A stretch of 64,000 nucleotides of DNA from Bryopsis sp. KO-2023 (Eukaryota > Chlorophyta > Ulvophyceae > Bryopsidales > Bryopsidaceae), in assembly GCA_030272585.1 (NCBI GenBank), contig BSYQ01000007.1, forward strand, positions 5,274,001 through 5,338,000. Reading direction: 5' to 3'. The position numbers were made by a program, and so were the translations under genes. Every line of letters begins with the position of its first letter. The stretch's first letter is position 1. Positions 22,466 through 33,544 of this stretch are shown in pieces. Under the pieces are notes generated by a model, which made no database searches, was not told the DNA's origin, and saw only the letters and a list, made by a program, of their open reading frames with translations.

Positions 22466-23050
22466 TCACCTCATCCACCTTAACTCCCTTCTAACACGCT
22501 TGCGCATGCGACGGGCGTCACGACGGATGTCTCGCTGCAGGTCAGCATCAACTGGATCCTCCCCAAGAACTGGCGGAAAAAAACAAAACGGCAAGGTTCG
22601 CAGTCAGTATCGATCGATGAACGGATACAAACACGGAGGTCGGAAAAACGCTTTCGAGTGACATACCATCTTCGCCATCGTCGTCTTCGCGCCTTCTCCT
22701 TCGGTTTTCTCGAGTCGGTGGTGGTGGAGGTGGTGGTGGAGGTGGTGGAGGGGATTCCACCACGTCTGGCGCCGGCGGAAGATTCTCATCTCCTTCGGGG
22801 ATGTCCTCCACGAAGTCTTCGCCCTCCAACGCCCTCCGAAGAAGCTGACCTATTTCATCAATTAAGGCCTACGAAGAAGACGATCCGATAAGTATCGAGC
22901 TGAAGTGTATGAAAAACGAAGAAACGAAGAAAGTCGACGCACCGCTGGGTTCGTCATATCATCCAACGCCCGATGCTGATCTCGAAAGCGGGAACGCAAC
23001 CGGTTACATATCCGGCCAGCAAGCTCAAGCACCAACTCGTCGCTATCCAT
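22466..23050 (-). CDS. Small acidic, proline-rich protein, about 140 aa, 3 exons
   Basis: Exons are approximately 22943-23050, 22667-22868 and 22466-22578 (complement), with GT-AG borders and continuous frame. Exon 1 reads MDSDELVLELAGRICNRLRS and looks helical. Exon 2 continues ALIDEIGQLLRRALEGEDFV, then an acidic stretch, 12 consecutive Pro, and a basic-acidic TRENRRRRREDDDGED. Exon 3 is a highly charged helix (DIRRDARRMRKRVRRELRWM) before the stop. No membrane segment or signal is seen. I do not recognise it. The poly-Pro run between charged helices suggests a scaffold or binding role, which is inference. A perfect donor (G|GTAAGT) lies just after the stop, so the 3' end could be spliced differently. 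Confidence 0.55.
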
Positions 23051-23967
23051 TTCTCTCGACTCGGCTCTTGCTTCTCTCCTTGACGGCGCGAAACAAAGGC
23101 AAACAACAAACTTTGAGACAGAAACAGGCGAGGTTGGCCTTTTTGACACGGCGGCTGCAATGGACTTCATTATACTGATGATTGGACGTTGATGTGACAT
23201 TGTATACGGCTGTCCCTCCCACCATGCAGTTTCTGAAAATGTTTTCATTGGACAAAGATGACTTCTCCACATATGCACACCAATATCTCATTGATTGAAT
23301 GAAAAGTAGTGTTTACTCTCTATTTCTTCTTCTAGGTTTGAATTTTCTTTCCTTCTTTCTAATTGCTTTTTTTTGGGGGGAGACCAGGGAAAATATTTCT
23401 CCGGCACGAAGGTACCAGGAGGTGGAAATCTGCCCTCCGACTCATGAGCTTATGAAGGTTTTTTTTCTTCCAATTAATACTCTGTTCTTGTTGTTACATC
23501 CAACGTTCCTCGCACTACTGCAGACCAGAAAATGCATCCCACCCAACTACAACCAACTTCACTATTTTTTCGTTTCGTTTTTTTTCGATTGCGTGAAAAG
23601 CTCTAATACATCGCACTCCACCCCTCCTACAAAAAAGATGAAAGAAAAAGAAAGAAAAAGCCACCAACAGAGATGGACATGGATCTATGAGAAGAGCAAC
23701 CAACTGCCCCCAAAAAAACCAGACTTTCTGCAATCATATCCTCCTTTGGGCCAACTCACTTTTTTTCTTTTTTCCCCTCACAACACATTCAAATCCATCC
23801 ACATCAGACATCAAAATCAACCCGTAGCCCAGCCGGAAGGTAAAAAAAATTAGCCAAAACCAAACAAAACACATCCTCACAAAAGAAAGCACCCCCCTCA
23901 ATGATTTCCACCCGCTCGACCCCAGCCTGACCCCCCTCCTCCTCCATCACCACCACCACCGAGAGCT
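23051..23967. other. Intergenic, no recognised gene
   Basis: This region lies between two minus-strand genes. It is AT- and pyrimidine-rich with several poly-T runs; the open frame at 23299-23853 has no coding character. Confidence 0.5.
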
Positions 23968-26900
23968 TCACTGATCCACAACCTCATCAGTTTCTGGATC
24001 AGTGAGCTCAAGGTCCCTCTCCTCACTGGTTTTCCTCCTCTTCGCCCCGCGCCTGTTGGTTTTCTTGGGCGCCGGGTGCGTCTTCATGGCGATCGAGGTC
24101 AGCTCACCAGATAGGATCTGGTACGCCTCCCTCGCCGCGAAGAACATCATGGCTACCCCCTGGAGCTTGTCCAAGCCGGCATCCCTGTCGACGCTTGCCA
24201 AGCCCCGGAGCTTCTTCGCCAAGTGGAAAATCTGACCCGCAGATTCCGGAGGAACGAAGTCGACGGCGACCTACCAGAGCATGGATATTCAATTCTGTCA
24301 GGATCTGTGGGGAATGATCGGTTGGACACCCCACCCCACCCCTCTTCCCTCTTTTTTCTTTCAAGAAAACCACAGCAAAGCAAAGAAACACAGTCCATAC
24401 CTTGATGCAGCTCTTCAGATTTCGAACTTGGTGTGGGACGCCGGCTGGGATATACACAGCTTCATTGACGTGCTGCTCCACGTGCCAAAGATGAACACCA
24501 TGATTGGCCGCCAATGCCGCTCTGTCCTGTGATCGAAGCTGGAACATTTGCTCCAGAATGGGGTTGATAACTCCATGCTTTCGCACGGGCAGTCCGTTGT
24601 GGATGAATTCGTTCTGGAGCATCTTCAGATACTCCGACACCAAGGGGACATCCTCTCTTCGAACCAAGTCCCACACAGCTCCGGCATTTCCATAGCTGTC
24701 AGGGAAAATCGAAAGAATGTGAATGAGCGCACATGAGCTGCCATTAGGTTTAAATTCAAGTTTTGTCATGCAGTTTAAGGCAAAAAATATCTCAAACTTG
24801 TTTTCCTCTATCGAATGGAGCATCAACCACACTTGCCAAAAACGATTCACAACCAGACGATCTCCTTTTCAAATTTCATTTTGGAATAGCAAAACCGAAA
24901 ACACACATCCGGCGGGAAAAAAAACCCACAACACCACAATATATGATATATGTCCTCTATCCGTCTCACCTCGGCGCTTCCCACAGGTCATCCCCCAGTC
25001 GAACTTTTTCCTCCGTGTCTTCCTCTGGGCGAGAATAAGCATTCAGCAGGACATTCATAGCATCGGACATGTCCACATGCAATTTTGTCACGGAGTCCCC
25101 CTCCCCTGGATGCTCCTGCTTTCTTCCCAAGGCGATGTAAGTTTTCGGGCCGAGATCGGGGGGCAGGCAGTTGTCAGGGAGCGCTCTGTACATGTTGAGG
25201 GATCCCCAGGTGGGGTTGGTGTATTCTTTCATCGGCAGCATTTCCATGAAATCTTGATTGTGGCGTTTCAGTCTGTCTCGGAAGTGCTCCTCGGGGGGCC
25301 AGTCTTTCACCTTCAGCATTGCTTTGGGCACTGTGGATTGGACAGCGAAATCACCGAAACGGTTTGAAACGGTGTTTGAAATATGGAGATCGTGTGTTTT
25401 GAGTAAAAACCACAAAATATCGCATGATGTAAAATATCAATGTGTGTAAAAAATAAAAAAATAAATAATTGAATTGAATTGAATAACTTAGATTATTTAA
25501 TTGAAGTACTAAATCTAAGGAACAAATTTGTTAAGTGAATATGTCCCAACACGTGTCCCATCGCTATAATCGCGTGCATAAATCTATTCACTTTAATCTA
25601 AACTACCCCCCTTTTTCAATTTTTTTTTTCTTTGTCGATTTACCTTCTTCCGATTGATAATCTTGGAAGAAGGCTTTCTGAGGGAGTTGAAATTCCCCCC
25701 AACACTGAGTGCAATCAATGACAGTCACATCAGTGACTTTAGCCGCCACTCCATAAAACTTGTTCCCTTTCTCCACCACAGCTCGGCACATCGTCTGAAC
25801 CACAAAACCCCCAAGAATTCTTAAAAACAAATCAGGGCCCCGTAGGTCAGACTCGGAATGCTGGTTTCAGGAGTACTCCGCAATAATACTGAGCAGGACA
25901 AAAACACAGATGATGCCAACAGGCATTCCCCCCCCCAAAAAAGACGGTCGAGCATGTTCACCCTTCACCACCCCAAAATCGTGAAACAACACACATTGAG
26001 CCAGACAGGGCCCCAATTTTTTTTTTTTTCCGTAGCAAAAATATACCAAAAAAAAAGAAGCCTTTGCCTAGTCTTTATTTTATTCCCCCCAAACCCCCTC
26101 CTTCTCATTCAACAAACCTCAGGTCTCCAATCCATAACCCCTTTGACATTTCTGACGATTACGGGTTCCCCTCTCCGCATGCACTCCTGAAACACCTGAT
26201 GCGCTTCATTGCTGTTTTCGAGGTCGGCCGATGTAGGGCAAAAGATATACTTCTTCTCGGGATCGGGATGAGTGGAACAAACTCTAAGCATGCTCCTATC
26301 CACTCGCTTAGACCAGTGCACCTGATTGGATCCCTCGCATGATGCTGGCGCTAGAAGAACAAAACAAAAAAATGACATAAGACGAAGGTGGAGTGGTCTG
26401 ATAATTTGCACCGTTGTGATAATCCAGTTGTGATAATCCAAAAGCTACATCTGGTTTTTTTGACCAGATTCTATTTTTTTTGGCAAAGCAATGGTTACCT
26501 GTTGTATCGTCGCTCGGATTTTTGCTCCAAAAAGGTCCACTTGCAGTAACCTTGCAATCGCCATATTCCTGCATCAAGATTGAAAAAGGTTGGTACTTAA
26601 TTTGGAAACATCAAAAATCACGGACGAACTCTGGAAAAGGACTTTCCCCCCTTCAACAAAATTAAAAAAATAAAGTCTTTGAACTGACAAACAGCTCCTT
26701 CAATTTTATTTCTGCTGTGAATTTTAATTTTAATTTTCTCTTTGAATGCTTTTCACATCAATTGGAAAATGTCGTCCAAGGCTTGCCTTCTAAAAAGAAA
26801 AAAAAAATAGGATGTCTGGCAAATCAATCCCACTGCAGTACAGGTTTTTTTTCCCCCCTCAATGCACCTTTCATACATATATTTTTTTTAAAGACTTTTT

Positions 26901-29900
26901 TTTGAGGAAGGGAAAAAAACCATTTGTAATTTTACCTTGATGATCGATCTGAGGTCCTCCAGAATTTCTGGTTTCAACTGCCTTCTGATTTTCAGAGGTG
27001 AAGTGCATGTTGGGCAATTGGATCCACCGAAAATTTCCCTCACTTCCCCACAGCAATTGATGCAAAAGTCAAATGCACAATTTTCACACGATCTGAAAAC
27101 GACGAAAAAAACAAACAAAAAGACATCGAATGGATGAGTGAATGAATTATTTTGTTACAGTTGGAGAAGTTAATAACATTGAAAAAAAAAAAGTTCGTAC
27201 CGAGAAGACGATACACAGACATATTTGCTGGACTCGAAAAAAAAAATCAAGAATAAATAAATACAGAAAAAATAAATAAACAAACAAATAATGAATATAT
27301 GCATATACATATACATATACATAAATAGGTGGGTGGGTGTTTATTTCATTTTTTGTAAACACTGATTGGATCCTTTCAGAGCGAAAAAAAAATCGAAACC
27401 TCTTTTCTGCTCATCTGTTCTGCGATAAGTAAAAAACACACATCCACTTCGCAAGGTTGACCTTGGTGCCACCAGAGCAGCACATCATATCACAAAAATA
27501 CATATATCAAAATTATAATAAATGATTAGGGAAATATACTTGAACAGGTCAGGAATGCTCGTGGAACATCGGTCGCAATTGATCCGTCTGGTGCCTGTGG
27601 GTTCCACTTCGACATCCTCCAATTTCATGCCAGCATCAGCATCAGCAAGCTACAAAAAATCGCAAAAAAAAAAAAACAGGAGTTAGATTTATTTATTTTT
27701 CTTCCCTTGATGGTGCCGGGGAGGGCTCACCTCTCTGCAGTTTGTATTCAAAAGAGACTGCAAAAACGAGAGATATATCAACCAAAACTGCGAAAAGAAA
27801 TAATATATATATATCTATCCTTGATGGTGCCGGGGAGGGCTCACCTCTCTGCAATTTGTATTCAAAAGAGACTGCAAAACTAGAAATAAATTGACTAACC
27901 ATAACAGTGAAAAGAATATGAAAAAAAAAAGGTCTCACCTCCTTGTCGAAGGATGCCAAGACCTCCTTGATGAGACCCCCCGTACATTTCAAAACGTGTT
28001 CTGCGAGCGTTTTGGACATTTTTTCCGAGCGTTGGGGTACGGTTGGATTGAACTGAACTCGCAAGCAACCTCGACAATTGCAAAAACCCCTGCACCTGTA
28101 TACAAGGGGAAACCAAAAAGAAATACAGAGATGCATCGTAAGCAGTGGGGTTTGGAGGGGCGTCGAAACGAGATGAAAACGTGAAATTGTGGAGACACCG
28201 TAAAAAAGAAAGTTAAAAAAAATAATAAAAATAATAATAATATATATATATATATATATATATTTGAAAGAGAACAATATAAAAGCCCCCACACCAATCC
28301 CATTGAGACAAGTGTCAAACTGTTCCAGTTGAACACTATACAAAACACTAAACCGAACATGAAAAATATTAAAAATGTTTATTCTAGATCTTTTTTCTGT
28401 CAACCTTTTATAAATCTATCGGGTTCCATCCATCTTTTGGAGTGAAAGAAATTGAATTGGATTGGTTTTGACTGATTTGTTTATTACCTGGGGCACTTCT
28501 CCATGATGTCTTCATAAGCAATGCCAATGTAGTATTTATCACAGCACCTTGCAAAAAAAAAAATCGATCGGAACATTAGCACACATTCAACCAACACATA
28601 CTTTATATAATGGCGAGTGGAGCACTGCTTCTGTTGCTCAACTTGCATTCAATTTCCTTTGAAAGAAAAAAGGGAAAAAAAAAACATTCATAACACCTCA
28701 TCATATTTCCCTTTCAAAGAAATGACATGCGATGTGTTATAGTAGTGAAGCTGTCTATGTCAGTCTGCTTTATTTCTCATTGTTGAAAAAAAATTAAAAA
28801 ATGGGGGGAGCATGTTGAATAAGATATGTGCCAATGTCGAGCCATCGTTTTTTTTTCGTTCTTCCTTTCACTGAATATTGAAACAAGATATTAAAGAGAA
28901 AAGAATGCCAACTTTCTTTTTCACTGGTAAAATGTTTGTATGAAAAAAGGGGAGGGGGGGGGGTACTTGAGTTTATAGAGAAAAAAGACATATCGCTCAT
29001 CCTGTGCTAAGTTGGTGTTGGGAAAAAATAAAAATAAAAAATGTACAGAGGGAACAGCGAATAATTCGACGTTTTTTTTTATGATTAGCTCACCTTCGGC
29101 AATACGATGCTTTGCATCCTTCTTTCCCTGTTTTGCATGTGAAAGTGATGTGCTGATCTTGACATTGGTGGCATGATTTGCTTATCTGCATGCCATTCTG
29201 TTTGAACCAAAAAGAAACACCCACAGATATCAGTGTTTTTTTTTTTTTTTTGAAAGATCCCCCCCCCCCTTTGAACAGGAAATAATCATAAGATAGACCC
29301 CCACCGAAAACCACAATGTGCTGCTGAAAGCTGGACCTCACCTCATCCAGAACTCTTTTCTTGCCCAATGGCTGCCCAACTGCATACACAGCACCCCCTT
29401 GCCCCAACACGACGCCACCTTCACCAACTGGTGCTGTAATAATCGGTGCCTAGACATCCACACCAAAACAAAACAAAATATTATGTATGGATCCAAAAAT
29501 GACATCCTGCTGAGTACAAGACAGCAATCCCGATAAAATCTTGTGCAAAAAAAAAAAGGAGGGCTGAGGAATCTCATCGTTCATTCTCAATGTTGTTGCT
29601 TTTTTTGTGCTTTCAGAATTTGCCCACCGGTTTCCTGTCTGCATGGCCATCATCCCCATTGATCGCATCGTTTGTATCCGGCATTCTGTTGTCTCCATTG
29701 ACTGCCCTGTTTTGAGTGGCTTGGGGCATTTTGGAAGCTTCCGCCCCGGCTGGCTCCACGTCGTCCAGATCGTGGCAAGTCTGACTTTCCAGGCTTTTGA
29801 TGGCTGCTTGGAAAAAAGTCCCCTTCGAAGCGACAGCATTTTTGCCTTCCTCTGCCAACGCACCCTCTTCCTCCTCTTTTGCCTCAGCGATCTCTCCAGC

Positions 29901-31954
29901 GGGGCGTTTCTGTGTAAAAAGGCAAAAAAACAATAAAATAACAAAAAAGCATGCATTTTCTTGAAACGTAATTAGTAAATGGAATTTGATAGATACAACA
30001 GAAAAAATCTGATCCTTCTTTTCGTTCCTGTGGATATGTTTTGGGTGCGAGATGTCCCATCTGAAACCTTTTTTGAAAAAAACATTGAAATGACTGATAC
30101 TAGTCACATTATGAAGCTGCTATTCACTGTTCCAAAGATTCATTTAAATTTTAAAAAATGTACAAAAAATGTATGATTGAAATGTGTTGGAGCTCACCCG
30201 TGGTCTCCCTCTCTTTTTCTTGGGTCTGCCCTGCTGCACCGTAGCTGGTCTGGTCTGCTTTCAAAATTGAGCAAGGGGGGAAATCAAGTATTCAGTCAGC
30301 ATTAGGAACGCAAAAAAAGCAAGAAAAAAAAACCAAACAAGAAAATCAAACAGTCGGCACTCGAAAAAATAAATACAAAAGCAGGAAACCTTTTCGTTAC
30401 TGTTTGTTCGCCCACCGATTGACGGACAGGAGGTAAGCCTTCTCCAGAATTCCCTATTGCAGCAAGACATTCCTGTGCCAGCAAATTTTTATTTTTTTAA
30501 GAAAAACCCCCCAGTGCAGGAAAATAAAAAACAAACAAAAAAACCAAAAAAAAACATCTATTCGTAAGTGAAGTCTCACCGCACGCTCTGGCAGGGGAAT
30601 GTTTGTAAGCCTGCCTAGGTTGCGTCTCCTGAGACACTTCTTGCAAACACAAATATCCTGACATTTGGGGCAACCCTTGCTGATCGCCTCTTCGACCGTC
30701 ATCCCAGAATAATGAACGCATCTGTCCAATCAAAATACAATCAACCTATTCAAACATCCACACAAAGAACCCCCCCCCCAAAAAAAAAAATCGCCAACTC
30801 CACACAAGAACATCTGCTGTTTTTGTTTTTTTTTGGATGTTTTGGTTTCGAAATATTTAGTTACCTAGCACAGTAGGAGGCCCTGCATCCCTTCCCACAG
30901 CTCCAGTAAATGTGCTGACCCTGACATATGTGGCAGCTCTTGGTGATTTGGTTGTCATCCTGCAGTCAAACAACGGGGAAAGAAAAAAAAGTTAAATCAA
31001 GGATGCCCAATTTGTCTGGAACTCGACAATCGATAATCAAAAACAGCATCAAGTCGAAACTGAGGAGCATGCAACCAATCCTTGTGACATTGTGGAAAAT
31101 CAAGCAGTTTCATTTTTTTTCATTTTTTTTTTGTGTTTCAGCATCCCGGTTCGAGAAAAAAGCGAAAATTATATCATCCACCCAACATCGATGCACATCA
31201 TCCAATCATTCGATTAAAACAAAGGAAAATATTTCGCAAAGATGCGAGAAATAGAGATGGCATCTATCATATGTCTTCCAAGATGCATGATTACGCTAAA
31301 TCACACAAATTTCACCATCATTTGTGTAGCCCATTCGTAATAGTGTAATAAGAGTGACGACTCGGCAGGAAATCTTCGACGACTCGCGGCCGAGTGTAAA
31401 CGCCGAGTTCAAGAGGGAGCGTCTAACCGCCCGTTGCGTGCGTTACCCCATACCTTATCATAGAGCTTCTCCTTGTTCGTGTTGAGACCAAGCGGATGCG
31501 ATTCCCCGTCCTTGTCCTCCACCTGAAAGAAAAAAACCCAGAGCGTCATGCATGCAATCGTCAAAACATGTAGAAACGTCGCGACGTGTTTAATTCGCAA
31601 CCGTTTGGGTGAACTAAGGCATGCGCAGAAACGGACGGCGTTTTCTGTCGTCGGTGTCGAGCTAAAACGGCCGTCGCGGTCGTCCAGAGATGTTTCAAAA
31701 CAACTTCCTAGAGCGACTCGAATCGCACCGCCCACTAGAACGAACTCCCAATCCGATTCCAGATGTTTGTTAACAATTCGAAACCTACTCAAAGAGTGTC
31801 ACTGAAAGGAGCCGACGCTCGAACGAAAATAGGACAGACGACCATGTGCACTGCTCGAATAATCTCCCAACTCGGAAATGAAAAAAAAAAAACTTGGGGA
31901 CAAAAAAGTTCACGATACCGTTGGCATGTCGACCGTTTCCTTGATCGCCTCCAT
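23968..31954 (-). CDS. KDM3/JMJ25-type JmjC histone demethylase with tandem CXXC-R1 zinc fingers, 953 aa, 19 exons
   Basis: Exons (complement): 23968-24270, 24401-24695, 24970-25330, 25644-25794, 26118-26350, 26499-26568, 26936-27092, 27540-27649, 27939-28095, 28488-28547, 29094-29197, 29342-29449, 29628-29909, 30198-30254, 30401-30472, 30580-30721, 30865-30959, 31454-31522, 31919-31954. Phases agree throughout. Residues 36-114 and 288-394 each carry a Cys-rich unit of zf-4CXXC_R1 type (SCHICQGQH...CPKCQDICVCKKC and SCHQCQDQH...CPRCRGFCNCRGC). An AT-hook (KKKRGRPR) lies at about 149-156. A RING-like cluster (CDRC, CENC, CINCC, CPTC) lies at 395-483. The JmjC domain follows, with Fe(II) ligands H719 and D721 (KLHVDMSD) and H843 (GVPHQVRN). 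The plant family removes H3K9 methyl marks in the nucleus. The linker exons (30401-30472, 30198-30254) are the least certain. Confidence 0.9.
27707..27879. repeat. Intronic tandem repeat, two 59-bp units 114 bp apart
   Basis: TTGATGGTGCCGGGGAGGGC and the following 39 bases recur at 27707 and 27821 with one or two differences, separated by an AT-rich spacer. They lie inside the demethylase intron between the second zinc-finger unit and the RING-like cluster. On the minus strand each unit looks like a 25-nt exon flanked by CAG and GTGAGC, but using it would break the frame. Confidence 0.8.
28237..28262. repeat. TA dinucleotide repeat
   Basis: A run of about 13 TA units in a demethylase intron, preceded by AAT repeats. 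Confidence 0.9.
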
Positions 31955-33213
31955 CGACCCAAAACGCGCACGGCGAAGTTTCGACTCGGATTCCCGTTCT
32001 CCCGAAACGCGCGAAAACCAGTAGAAGTGAATGGTCTGTTTTTTGCAACCTTGGAATTACGACCACTGCAAAATAAGTTGCTGGCAATTAATGCGGAAGA
32101 TGTTGACTGGGCTGGTTTGCACACCATTTGGCCCAGTCATGTGGTGTTCGTGTGTTTTCCTGCAACTTACAAACCCCCAAAACACTTCAATAAAAAACTG
32201 TCTGCTTGTCTTTTTGTTTGGGGGAAAAACAAATCGATCAAGTCCCTTGGGTTTTGGCAACTTTTCTTTGGGTTGAAAAGTAAGAGTGAACTTGTTCAAG
32301 TGTCAGATTTTTTATTGGAAGTGGGTTCGACATGGTTGAGTATTCGGTTTGAGGAAGAAGAAATGTTTAAATATTGTAATTTTCACAATTTTGGGAAAGG
32401 GCATTCTGGGTGCCAGTGGATCATAACAATTCAGAGGAAGTCAGGGTTGCAATTATCAAGGACCTTCCTCTATCGTTTTAATACAGTACCATAATTTAAA
32501 TTTGTTAATGCTTCATCCCCTTTCATTTTCCTTCATTCCTTCCAAAAATATCGAAAATGGTTTTAAAAAAATAAATTAACTGTCCATGACCCTTTTGCGC
32601 CGACACAATCGCTACAAAACTGCGTTCGCAGGTCAGCACTTCAATTGTTGATAACCTTGTCAAGCTTTTTTTTTCTTTTTCGTTCGACATTTTTTTACGA
32701 CGGGATTTAACTTCATCACCACGTTTGGTCAAGGTTTTCACAGCAGAGCTTCTGAAATGGATCTGTTACTATTAAAGAGAATTTGCAATTTGTCAATTTT
32801 GTTTCACCTGAAATGTTGCACTCCCATTTCATGATGCAGTACAATCCACTGATATTTGGCAAATCATATTCTCCAACAAAACTTCCATTCTAATTTGCCT
32901 ACTCACATATTTTCCTTTTGGCCTTGATCCTACTGATTATCTATTTTCGTAAGATATCGTGCTGCCACCTCTGATATTGCACAACACCGTTTTGATTGTG
33001 TTGTCAAATTGAACTTTTTTCCACATCAAAATTTTTCATGCTTGTCTGTAAAATATTCCTGTTCGTGTGTGAAAAAAACTAAAAAAACCCTGAGGCTCCC
33101 AAAGGGCAGCTAGTTGTGGCAATTTATGAAAAAATGTTGCTACAACAATATATTGCAGCCACAGAGCTCTTGTTGCAACCATAACAAGCCAGCTACATGA
33201 TATCTAAATCAAG
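31955..33213. other. Intergenic region 5' of the demethylase gene, no recognised gene
   Basis: This probably contains the promoter of the minus-strand demethylase gene. A long plus-strand open frame (31763-32494) overlaps demethylase exon 1 antisense, is Lys/Phe-rich and has no recognisable motif. From about 32500 the sequence is AT-rich and without features up to the retrotransposon. Confidence 0.5.
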
Positions 33214-33217
33214 CAGG
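33214..33217. repeat. Target-site duplication (CAGG), left copy
   Basis: CAGG precedes the left LTR and recurs after the right LTR at 40144-40147. Confidence 0.75.
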
Positions 33218-33544
33218 TGTTGGACCGGGTAGAACACAAGTACTGAAAGACAGACATAAGAGCGTCACATCAACAAATCCACACAACGGACACTCATTTC
33301 TAATGAAAGTACTACCACACGATTTGACTCTGAGAGCGATGTCAAATGTGTTGAATCGACTGGTCAGTGCGGGTGAGAGGCCCCATGGCAGTAGGGGTTT
33401 TACGTTAGAAGTACGAGGTATGAGTCAGTGGAGGAAGTGTGAGAGTTGAGTGAGTCGGGAAGGAAAGTCTGTGAACGGGAGTTCGGGGTTGTCTTTTTGT
33501 TGTAAGATTTTTTTTGCGGAAGGCTCGTTCTTCCAGTAACAACA
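33218..33544 (+). repeat. 5' LTR
   Basis: 327 bp, TG...CA type. Its last base is also the A of the polyprotein start codon. The 3' LTR at 39817-40143 appears identical. Confidence 0.95.

Noticed and set aside
27855-27879. 25-nt microexon in the demethylase gene
   Set aside because: It has good splice signals, but including it shifts the frame and gives an early stop. Joining the flanking exons directly keeps the conserved zinc-finger order in frame.
31763-32494. 243-codon plus-strand frame upstream of the retrotransposon
   Set aside because: It overlaps the demethylase first exon antisense, has no motif, and its composition follows the AT-rich DNA.
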